NCBI GenBank assembly: GCA_040285745.1
Contig: JAUFOR010000008.1
Span: 868,001-932,000 of the forward strand
Direction of reading: 5' to 3'
Length of the DNA: 64,000 nt
Source: Barthelona sp. PCE
Lineage: Eukaryota > Metamonada: BaSk clade
In this document: piece after piece, positions 38,696 through 47,413 of the stretch
How positions within the stretch are numbered: the first letter of the stretch is position 1
Layout of the letters: each line of letters begins with the position of its first letter
Notes under the pieces: generated by a model
The model's input: the letters and a program-made list of their open reading frames with translations, nothing else
Databases searched by the model: none
Told to the model about the DNA's origin: nothing
Position numbers and translations under genes: made by a program

Positions 38696-41600
38696 TCACA
38701 CATTAATAACTGATCTGCAATGTGGGCATGTGGGCTGTTCGCTAACCTTCAGCCAACTCGATAGACACCTTCGATGGAACGTTTGGCCGCACGTATCACA
38801 AACAATACTGGGAATCTGACCGTTAAAAAATCGGGAAAAACAAATAAGACAAGGGTTTTCAATTTCAGTAATGTAACTGTTGAACATACTGCACCACAAG
38901 TCAATAAGAATTAAAACATGATCGTTCATCTTAACATCATCATTAGGGAATTGCTTCTGAAGTAAAAATAATGGTGTATTTGCTCTTATCAAACAAGCTT
39001 TTTGAAGATCCTGCTCAAACTTAGCCAGCGAATCCTTCTTTGATACCAATCGTAGTGATGGGAACTCAAAAGGATACCTGCTCCTTAAAATTATTTTAGC
39101 ACTAACAGAAAACGTCTGTGTTGATGATGTGATCGTAATTGTTTGATCATTGTTGAAAGTCAACGTTGTGTGATCGGGGGCAATATCTTTTGACATTCGT
39201 TGTATTATTGTTAATCGATTTTGTGTGTAATAATTCATATCGTTGGTGAGTAATTTGAAAACTTGATGATAATAGATGCGACTTGTTCTAATTGTAACAG
39301 GGAAGTAATCTGCACATATTCGAACTAACAATCCAACACCAATAGAAGGATTTTCGTCAATAGACAAGAGCTGATTTCGAGAAAAAGTTTTCTCTACAAA
39401 CGCACCACCGCACAATTGAAAAACTCGATTGAACGCAAACGAAGCAAATAGATCAAGGATAACGTCCAGTTTGTTCTCAACATCAACCACATATAGAATG
39501 CAGAGTGTGATGAGTACTGCTGGAAGCAATCCCATATCGCTTGTTGATTCCAGTGACTTGATCAACGTGAATAGCAACTCTTGTGAGGCCATCAGCCTTA
39601 TTGATTCCACATTACTGTTTAGAATAATGAAGGCAATGATTCGTAGATGCAAAGCGCACATTGGTGTGGCTAGTATCTGACCAAATGGTGATAAATCGAT
39701 CATTACATTGTGTGGTAACAGCTTAAGAAGCCCAAAGAGCGTTGCGGTCATATCCTTTGTATCGGTGCAAAACAAACAGTGATTGGAAAACAACTCTACT
39801 ATGTCATCAATGCACTGAATAGCGTTTGGAGGCTGAATCACAAAAAGGCGCTGTGTGATTGGATCACATGGCTGTTTCAATAGACTGGAAAGTATGTGAT
39901 CGCGGACATCGAACCCCTTCAGGTGAAGATATAACAGAACATCAGGGTTTGTCTTATCAGCAATTTTTGGCTCGTTCACCGCAATTATCTCGTAGACATC
40001 AAGTGGAATCAAGAAGAGTAAACACCAAACATCGACTGGATCGACTAGTGATAACTTCTCGATGAAATATTTGATGATTAGTTCAGAAGGAACACTCTCG
40101 CTTGAGTATGAGAACGATTGTACTGAAGAGGAGTCTGTAACAGCCAAGGAGCTGAAATCTACACTCTTTCGAAGTAATGTGTGAATGTAAACGTGCATAC
40201 TGCTCCAATTCTCTAAAATAGAGAATTCTAAAGAGGACACATCGGTTAACAACGATAGAATAATGATGTCAGAAAGTAAGTACGGCTCACCTGTTTTGAT
40301 AAATGCGGAGCATGTTTTCTTTAACTCGGCCAGTGCCATCGACGGCATGAAATTTGGCTTTAGTAAATGAACGAAAATGCGCAATAAAACACGTTGACAT
40401 GCTTCCTTCCCCATGAAACAACCAAAACTAGAACAGCTAATCTCCGACTCTGAAGCAGATGATACTCCGCTGTATATATGGGCTTTTTTCATCACCATGA
40501 GGTAAAGAAGACGCCAATCAGGAGCTGTGTAATCCAAAAGATTCAACATTTGCTTGTGATATAGTAAGAACGAGAAATTCTTAACAACAGGGAGCAACAT
40601 AGCAGGGCTGAGGGTGTTTTCAGCGATGAGGAACATTGTACTCGCAACATTACGCTGACAGTCATTGAGTTCATCGAGTGCGAATCTTCCAATTTTTAGA
40701 AGGAACCATATTATGTGGAAGAACTCCAGAGGAGAGAGATTGACAAGCCATTTCCCACGAATATGTTTGGAAATGAAGCCTCTGTCTTGTTTAGAAAGCG
40801 ATTCCACACATCTAACTACATCAGCATGAATGAATTGATGTATATCAAGCGTGGTATCGAAAATCTGATCTGGTGTATAGTTTCCATCAGGGAAAAGATG
40901 TTCAGCAACCGATTCTTCATAGTCTTCAATACTGACAAGTGAAAAATGAACAAAACAAAAAGCGGCAACTTTTCCAGTGATATCATCAATATCAACTAAA
41001 AAGAGATGTGATAAAAGCATAGTAGCAAACCCTTTGAATCGAGGTTTGTTAGCGTTTTCACTCAAAATTGTTAACAATTGGGAAAAAACAGTACCAGATA
41101 TTAGCTTTTTCTTGATGAAAGACCGTAATATCTTGGACCAGTTGGACAATGTTGCTTTTTCACTGTTGATCTCTGTGATAAACCGTGAAACAACACTCTC
41201 TCCAAACCAGCCCTTTTCGGAAAACAAAGTAACATCGATATCATCACTTGGTTTGATTGCATCAATGAGATCAAGAACAACTGTGTACTGTACTTCATTA
41301 AGTACAGACATACAGCGTTCCATACACATTGGGAGCGTTTTGCAACGACGGTGAATTTCAATAATTGTGTGTATAACTCGGGGGTATGACATAATAGATG
41401 GATGCTCAACTGCAAATTCCAATAACAAATCTGCGGATTCTTGACGAAGCCAATAATCTGTGTGAATAATGAAAGAGTCAATCATTTTTATGAGAGAAGG
41501 AACTAAACGTTCAACATTCAATCGTTTATGATCAAGAGATACCAAAGCATCAACTTCACTTTTGATTAGCTGAAGAAAAGCCACAAGTTCATCTGCAAAA

Positions 41601-43324
41601 TGTTCCCTAAATTTGACTGCACTTTGTGGTACCGTTTGTGCAATATTTCCTATTGTTGAGAGAGCAAACGATACCATTGGTTCAAGTTTTTTTTGACCTA
41701 TTTCGTTGATGGATTCCATTGTTTCCTCACTGAAAATCACTTTAGTTATGTTAAAAAGGTTATTTAAAGCTAAATCAGGAGAAATTGAAGAAATATATTT
41801 AAAAAAAGTTGTAAATGATTGCATGTACTTCTTAGAGTTCGACACATGTTTGAAAGCCAAACCTAAGTCCATGTTCTCCAAAAACACATTGAAAAAATCA
41901 ACAACATTAACATTATCTTTCATATGAAATCCGATCTTACCTAAATACATCATGAGCTCACAGAAACATGTGATAACCGGACTATAAATAGCAATTGGTA
42001 ACTCACTGTAAATAGTTGTAGGGTGAAAAACAGCATCAACTGCTGAGGCGCATAGAAGTGCCATGCTATGATCTTTTTCAAACAATAAACGGATAGGAAG
42101 TGACCCAAACACCGGTAAAACCAACAGATAAATATTCTTATTCATTCTATTAATGTCAGTCCACACGAGATGTTTAATTAATAATTTGATAAGTTCAATT
42201 GTCCGTTCATTATAGAGTTCTTGGCTGTCAATTATCAATTGCTGATCATAGAATGTCTTTCTTAAATTATTATAATTGAGTATGATGAGCATTCTGTAAA
42301 TTGTATTAAACGATTTTTGACTAAGCTCAATATTGTTTTCTTTAAGCAAAATGTCAATTAAAGGATAATAACTGAAGATCTTAGCAACATCATTGTGACA
42401 TACATTAGCAAAGAAATATTTAGAATATGCGTTAAACAGTATTTGCAAATTTTTGTAAAGAACTTCTCTCAAATTAATTTGTTCTCGATAAAGACAGTCA
42501 ATAACAGTACTAGACATAGAATCAACATCGTTATTTAATAAAGCATCACTGATTTCATGACTTTCCTTCAAAAATTTGAAAATATTGGAAAAAACTGCAT
42601 TCTCACTTAAATAAGTCAAAATCATAGGGATATATTCTTCAGCAAGTTTGTTTAAAATCCAGCTCAGCATCGAAAAACCAAGGGTTCGACTGACAGTCTG
42701 ATAAACATGTGTATAAAAGGGAATCATTTCAAAAACTGCATTTCCGACGCGTTCATCTTCATTAGGGTCGCCTACGAGTGTTACAATATGCTTGCGGAAG
42801 TGTTTAAACGTCTTCTTAGTAAGTATACGTTGCTTTTCATCATTCAAAAGACGAAGAAAATAATCACTCGTTGAAGATGCAATTGTTGGATTTGAATCAT
42901 GCATGAATAACATCCAAAGTGGAATTAAGTCCCGAAGGATACCCTTGACATCCTTTGAAATCTTCTTAAGGAAGAAGATCCATATCTGAGCTCCCGATTC
43001 ACGGTATGAAGAACTTGAGTGTAGGTAGAGCACGTAACATGCATACTTAATCGCGGAATGTTGTTGGATTAGATCCTCTTTTCTCTGGTCCAACAAAAAG
43101 TTCTGTAGATCAGCAATAGCTCGGCCTACAGTTTTGTAGTCATTGTGTGTGAGTTGGTCACAAAGCTCAACCAGTCTTACTGGGATGATTTCATAAGTTT
43201 GAGACTCTGAATGTGTCATTAGACTCCTGGCATTTCGTAGAGTTGATAGTTTTGGTATTCTACGATCTATTAAATCTGTTAAAGCAGACGGCGGTTCTGT
43301 GCCGTCTTTCAGAGGCTCTTTCAT
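38696..43324 (-). CDS. LTN1: Listerin E3 ubiquitin ligase
   Basis: 1,542 aa, close to yeast Ltn1 (1,562). An N-terminal block A-I-A-D-L-Q-N-F-L...Y-C-V-L-Y-L-like region matches the listerin start, followed by about 1,200 residues of HEAT/ARM helices and an RWD-like segment (around 1400-1480, R-Y-P-F-E-F-P-S-L-R-L). The C-terminal RING has C-x2-C (about 1491), C-x2-C-G-Q-x-F-H-x2-C and C-P-H-C. Listerin binds stalled 60S subunits with NEMF and ubiquitylates nascent chains (ribosome-associated quality control). No intron. It is the only RING of this type seen in the window. Upstream minus strand reads CTTTCACCATTTCAA just before the ATG. Confidence 0.93.
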   Translation of the reverse strand: MKEPLKDGTEPPSALTDLIDRRIPKLSTLRNARSLMTHSESQTYEIIPVRLVELCDQLTHNDYKTVGRAIADLQNFLLDQRKEDLIQQHSAIKYACYVLYLHSSSSYRESGAQIWIFFLKKISKDVKGILRDLIPLWMLFMHDSNPTIASSTSDYFLRLLNDEKQRILTKKTFKHFRKHIVTLVGDPNEDERVGNAVFEMIPFYTHVYQTVSRTLGFSMLSWILNKLAEEYIPMILTYLSENAVFSNIFKFLKESHEISDALLNNDVDSMSSTVIDCLYREQINLREVLYKNLQILFNAYSKYFFANVCHNDVAKIFSYYPLIDILLKENNIELSQKSFNTIYRMLIILNYNNLRKTFYDQQLIIDSQELYNERTIELIKLLIKHLVWTDINRMNKNIYLLVLPVFGSLPIRLLFEKDHSMALLCASAVDAVFHPTTIYSELPIAIYSPVITCFCELMMYLGKIGFHMKDNVNVVDFFNVFLENMDLGLAFKHVSNSKKYMQSFTTFFKYISSISPDLALNNLFNITKVIFSEETMESINEIGQKKLEPMVSFALSTIGNIAQTVPQSAVKFREHFADELVAFLQLIKSEVDALVSLDHKRLNVERLVPSLIKMIDSFIIHTDYWLRQESADLLLEFAVEHPSIMSYPRVIHTIIEIHRRCKTLPMCMERCMSVLNEVQYTVVLDLIDAIKPSDDIDVTLFSEKGWFGESVVSRFITEINSEKATLSNWSKILRSFIKKKLISGTVFSQLLTILSENANKPRFKGFATMLLSHLFLVDIDDITGKVAAFCFVHFSLVSIEDYEESVAEHLFPDGNYTPDQIFDTTLDIHQFIHADVVRCVESLSKQDRGFISKHIRGKWLVNLSPLEFFHIIWFLLKIGRFALDELNDCQRNVASTMFLIAENTLSPAMLLPVVKNFSFLLYHKQMLNLLDYTAPDWRLLYLMVMKKAHIYSGVSSASESEISCSSFGCFMGKEACQRVLLRIFVHLLKPNFMPSMALAELKKTCSAFIKTGEPYLLSDIIILSLLTDVSSLEFSILENWSSMHVYIHTLLRKSVDFSSLAVTDSSSVQSFSYSSESVPSELIIKYFIEKLSLVDPVDVWCLLFLIPLDVYEIIAVNEPKIADKTNPDVLLYLHLKGFDVRDHILSSLLKQPCDPITQRLFVIQPPNAIQCIDDIVELFSNHCLFCTDTKDMTATLFGLLKLLPHNVMIDLSPFGQILATPMCALHLRIIAFIILNSNVESIRLMASQELLFTLIKSLESTSDMGLLPAVLITLCILYVVDVENKLDVILDLFASFAFNRVFQLCGGAFVEKTFSRNQLLSIDENPSIGVGLLVRICADYFPVTIRTSRIYYHQVFKLLTNDMNYYTQNRLTIIQRMSKDIAPDHTTLTFNNDQTITITSSTQTFSVSAKIILRSRYPFEFPSLRLVSKKDSLAKFEQDLQKACLIRANTPLFLLQKQFPNDDVKMNDHVLILIDLWCSMFNSYITEIENPCLICFSRFFNGQIPSIVCDTCGQTFHRRCLSSWLKVSEQPTCPHCRSVINV

Positions 43325-43586
43325 GTTGAAATGGTGAAAGTATGTATAACAATATTCAGTTTGTGACCTTTCCTTTTGACATTCATTGAGGGACCGATTG
43401 AGTAACTAAAAAGGCTCCCTGCACTAGATAAATGTTTAAAAAATGTAATAAACAAAGTTTAACATGTCTACCCCTGATTAAAAATAATACAGCAATTCTT
43501 TAATATATTTACAATTTAAGTGGTTCTACAGCGCGCTAAGTATATGCAGCTATCACAATGAGTCGAAAATTCAATTTTGAATTGTT

Positions 43587-44495
43587 TTAGGTTAAAAATT
43601 GATGTATCAATGTTCTAGGAGATGGATTCATTTCGGACTGCATGCTATCAAAGATTTCAAACTCAGTATTATTATTACTAGTATTATTGTATAGTTGAAG
43701 AAAACGTTTGTTACTCCTCCTCTTATTGTTCAAAATTTTTGCTTTAACGTTAATAATGTCTTTTTGTGTATTAAAATCCTCTTGCTGAGTGCTTGGCATG
43801 TCTATTACAATTCTATTAAATTGTTCTGCCACCATGCACAAATCATCTTGTATGATTTTTTGAAAACATTCATTATTCTGTGATTCAACACAAAATTTTC
43901 GTTCTTTGAAGGTTATGAGTAGCTGTTCCATTGCTGAAAGTACTGAATTGAATTCTTTTGTTCTTAATTCGTCTTTTTCTAGATTAATTTCAAAACGTCG
44001 TACATTATCCAATAATAATCGTGCATTTTCTCGTAATATATGTCTGAGTTCCTTTATAGCTTGCTCTCTAGTGTCATCATGCGTGTTGAATGTGGGATAC
44101 ATATGTTTTTTGATTTGATTTCTCAATATTGGTAGCAATGCACGCTTTATCAATTTGTATCGATTATTGATCCTATTTTTGACATCTGGTGCAAGCTCTA
44201 AGTCCAAAAAGGAGTCTAACATTGGATTTTCTTCACCCATAAGCATGTGTGTCTGTGATGAACCAGCAGTTTTGGATACAAAAATGTTTTCATCACGTAA
44301 AGGTGAAGTTTCTTGACTTTTAACTGGCTTATTGTTTTCAAATTCAGTTTTTTTGGGGTCTTCAATGTCATTATGTTGTTCAACATTGATTAGTTGTACT
44401 TTTGAAGCAAGCCCTTCATTCTTAAGTAATTCAGCAAGGTAAGGGTCATCTATTGAGGTGCAAAACTTAACCGATGTGCGTTTTCTGCGGCCCAT
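43587..44495 (-). CDS. Unrecognised helical protein
   Basis: 302 aa from ATG 44495 (M-G-R-R-K-R-T-S-V-K-F). This start is chosen over an in-frame ATG at 44591 because CCTCTTTCA lies 16 bp before it. A basic start, an acidic and Ser-rich linker (residues 30-95), then about 150 residues of charged helices (I-K-E-L-R-H-I-L-R-E-N-A-R, L-L-D-N-V-R-R-F-E-I-N-L-E-K) with coiled-coil character. The tail is Asn-rich. It could be a kinetochore or chromatin protein by general look, but no family motif is seen. Confidence 0.7.
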   Translation of the reverse strand: MGRRKRTSVKFCTSIDDPYLAELLKNEGLASKVQLINVEQHNDIEDPKKTEFENNKPVKSQETSPLRDENIFVSKTAGSSQTHMLMGEENPMLDSFLDLELAPDVKNRINNRYKLIKRALLPILRNQIKKHMYPTFNTHDDTREQAIKELRHILRENARLLLDNVRRFEINLEKDELRTKEFNSVLSAMEQLLITFKERKFCVESQNNECFQKIIQDDLCMVAEQFNRIVIDMPSTQQEDFNTQKDIINVKAKILNNKRRSNKRFLQLYNNTSNNNTEFEIFDSMQSEMNPSPRTLIHQFLT

Positions 44496-44911
44496 CTCAA
44501 AAGCGCATGAGTGAAAGAGGATGTAAATGAAATATCTTGTTTTTGTGACTGTTTTTGGGAAATATGAGGGGTTTAAGATCACATATTTCAATTTAAACCT
44601 CCATTTGTCTCATAAACTAGTCTATATGAAGCAACAAGTATCAACACTTTCTCAAGTTTAGGATCGAAATATAGGTATTAAAACAGTATAATGGGGCTCA
44701 ATGGTAATAGCTACTATTTTCTATTACAATATTTTTCTAAGTAACAGGAGAGTAGCTGATAATTTTGTAACAGGTTCTCAAAATTTCATTGTGATGATAT
44801 TTTTGGAACATCACATTGGGAAAATGCACTGTTAAAGTCTGTTGAGACGAATTAGTGTATCAGATTCGTTGAAGATTTGTTTTCAAATTTTACTCCTTTT
44901 CACTTGTTCGA
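44496..44911. other. Divergent spacer upstream of the receptor-phosphatase gene
   Basis: 416 bp between divergent starts, AT-rich. CCTCTTTCA (minus, 44520-44512) and CCTTTTCA (plus, 44895-44902) mark the two promoters. No ORF or RNA gene seen. Confidence 0.5.
44895..44902 (+). promoter_or_regulatory. CCTTTTCA initiator-like element of the 7TM-phosphatase gene
   Basis: Exact CCTTTTCA 9 bp before the ATG. Confidence 0.5.
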
Positions 44912-47173
44912 ATGAAGACTGTTCTCTCGATCATAAGCGCAATTCTATCGCTTGCGGGCTCCAGCTTTATTATTTTTATGTACCTGAGGTTTAAAGACAT
45001 CAGATCATTTCCATTCAAGCTTCTGACATATCTTTCGACTGCAGACCTATTTGCAGCAATCAGCCACTTTGTTCCATCATGTTTTTTGTCCGCAGTTATG
45101 CAGGAATTCTTTTTTACAGCGAGTTTCTTTTGGGTTTTAGTTATTTCACTGCATTCATATATTTTTGTTGTGAAAAGACTCAAGGCAGCCACAAAGTATG
45201 AGATCTTCTATCACCTAGGTAGTTGGGGTATTCCTCTACTCTTCACATTAATCTGTATTTTCTATGATGCCTTTGGTCCAACTGATTCTCCATGGTGTTG
45301 GATCGATTCTGAGTTCGTAGCGCTCCGTTGGCTGCTTTTTTACATTCCATTGATCATGATCATGATTATTCTTTGCTACTTCACGTTCCAGATCACTCGA
45401 GTGTTAAAGGCTAAAGGACAAGACATTAAGTTAGATTCAACTTCAAGTAACCTGGATAAGCAGGCAGCATCGCTGACAATTTATGTTATTGCATTCGTTA
45501 TTGTTAGAACTCCATCAGTTATTACTAGAACTATGGGTCTGTTTACCTCTGACAACATTATTCTATCATTTTTATCTCATCTCCATGCCCTGTGTAGCCC
45601 ATTGCAGGGATTTGTTAATAGTTTGCTCGTGTTAAGTAACCCACGTGTCAGACAACATGTGTTCAACAAACAGGTTCGTATTGCAACCCAATCGCAGCGT
45701 TTAAACCCATTACAGATTGCCAATGTATCATATAGCATCACAGCACCGCCTCAGTTTGTCGGAATGGGACATTCTACTCCATCTGATCAGTTAACACTAC
45801 GTATAGTAACTTTCAATGGTGGAAAAGCACCAATTCAACGCGAGGATGTGTTGAACCTTGTTGGAAGTGACCCCAACCATATTCTAGTGCTTGGGTTCCA
45901 GGAGATGGAGCAATCTCTGGAGGAGATAGTTTCATACATACCCCAACATTGGGGAATGCGTATTGTTGGATCTGAACAGCTTTGGGGCATTAAAATGGTT
46001 GTTTTGGTAGAGAACTCTCTCATTAATCACGTATCGGATGTATCTACTGATAAGGTTTCGACCGGAAAGGCTAATAATCTATTAGGAAATAAGGGTGCAG
46101 TTGGTGTGAGTCTAAAAGTGTATTCTGGAACGCTTGCTTTTGTTTGTTGTCATCTGGCAGCCAGGCCTGAAAGGAATAATCAACGTTTTGAGAACATTGG
46201 AAGGATTTTTAAGTGTCTTAATCTCAATTCAAACACAGGTGTGCGTGGAGTTCCACTGGATACTAAGTTTGATTGCCTGTTTGTTTTGGGAGATTTGAAT
46301 TTTAGAGTTAACGTTCCCTACGATCAGGCTGTACAATATGCCAATACAAACGCCTTCGGAGCATTATTGGCAAACGATCAATTAAAGCTTGCAATTGATC
46401 GCAACCAGGCATTGACTTCTTTTGAAGAAAGCTGCATCACATTCAAACCAACATATAAACACGAGGTTTCACATGGGGAGAGTACTCAACGTAAGTATTT
46501 CAACAAAGATAACCAGAGTCCCTCATATACTGATCGTGTACTGTTCTCACAAATTCGTAACGTACAGATAGTGCAGCGCGAATACAGTTCCATCACAATG
46601 CCAACAAGTGATCACAATGCAGTGGCTTTCGATTGTGATGTGGGTGTTCTGTGTCCAGCCACTAAGTCCTTACATTATCCTTGTCTGGCTGACATACAGA
46701 ACGTTGGTTTTAATGAACCTATCGTGTGTAGTGGTGTGCCTAATATCGCATTGGAGTTCATTGCAGACTTCATACTTAAGAGAGCCTCCACCCCATCAAA
46801 ATTAACAAGTTGCCCAAGTTGGTCAAATGATGAGATGCCACGTGTGGTTATTAACGGTATGACGCCGTATCTCCTGGCCGCCAAATCTATAACTGTTGTT
46901 GTACGTGACACAAATGCTGCTGTTGGTGAGAATGCCATTTTGGGTACTGCATCAATTCCCATGTTGGAATGTTGTAAGAAGGCCCGTCTTGGTTCCCGTG
47001 GTCAATTGATTGAGTTCAGCATTCCTGTTATGAATGCTGGTGTTGCTGTCGGAATGCTACGCATTTCTGTATCTCTTTATTTCTTCAGAGAAACATCATC
47101 GTTAAATGCTCCGCAAATGCAAGCCAACATGAATCTTTCACCACAACTAAAACGCCTGTCTTCTCGTTTGTAA
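44912..47173 (+). CDS. 7TM receptor fused to inositol polyphosphate 5-phosphatase and C2-like domain
   Basis: 753 aa in one exon. Residues about 5-250 are seven membrane helices resembling cAMP-receptor-like (class E) GPCRs, with Y-L-S-x-A-D-L-F-A-A in helix 2 and S-P-W-C-W-I in the second outer loop. Residues about 295-575 form an inositol polyphosphate 5-phosphatase: R-I-V-T-F-N-G, G-F-Q-E-M-E (catalytic Glu), K-G-A-V-G-V-S, C-C-H-L-A-A, F-V-L-G-D-L-N-F-R (about 459-467), S-Y-T-D-R-V-L-F and S-D-H-N-A-V, all active-site motifs intact. Residues about 600-745 look like a C2 domain. It would remove the 5-phosphate from phosphoinositides at the membrane under ligand control. The frame is continuous, so the fusion is not an annotation artefact. 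Confidence 0.88.
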   Translation: MKTVLSIISAILSLAGSSFIIFMYLRFKDIRSFPFKLLTYLSTADLFAAISHFVPSCFLSAVMQEFFFTASFFWVLVISLHSYIFVVKRLKAATKYEIFYHLGSWGIPLLFTLICIFYDAFGPTDSPWCWIDSEFVALRWLLFYIPLIMIMIILCYFTFQITRVLKAKGQDIKLDSTSSNLDKQAASLTIYVIAFVIVRTPSVITRTMGLFTSDNIILSFLSHLHALCSPLQGFVNSLLVLSNPRVRQHVFNKQVRIATQSQRLNPLQIANVSYSITAPPQFVGMGHSTPSDQLTLRIVTFNGGKAPIQREDVLNLVGSDPNHILVLGFQEMEQSLEEIVSYIPQHWGMRIVGSEQLWGIKMVVLVENSLINHVSDVSTDKVSTGKANNLLGNKGAVGVSLKVYSGTLAFVCCHLAARPERNNQRFENIGRIFKCLNLNSNTGVRGVPLDTKFDCLFVLGDLNFRVNVPYDQAVQYANTNAFGALLANDQLKLAIDRNQALTSFEESCITFKPTYKHEVSHGESTQRKYFNKDNQSPSYTDRVLFSQIRNVQIVQREYSSITMPTSDHNAVAFDCDVGVLCPATKSLHYPCLADIQNVGFNEPIVCSGVPNIALEFIADFILKRASTPSKLTSCPSWSNDEMPRVVINGMTPYLLAAKSITVVVRDTNAAVGENAILGTASIPMLECCKKARLGSRGQLIEFSIPVMNAGVAVGMLRISVSLYFFRETSSLNAPQMQANMNLSPQLKRLSSRL

Positions 47174-47413
47174 ACTGTGTTTCATTTTCTTTTGATTATT
47201 TTGGTGTTTTTAGGCACCTGAGATGGTTTTGCAGGTGTGCAGACACATTAAAGTTATTGAAATGTTCGGTGTAGAGTCAAAGAGTGATATTGATATTTCA
47301 ACCTATTTAAGCTTTCTCACACATTGTTGAGACTGTTAATTTCTGCTATAGGGGCATCATATACATTTTGAAACCAAGTATTTTTGTTAGATTTTTGAAA
47401 TTTTTTTTGCATT

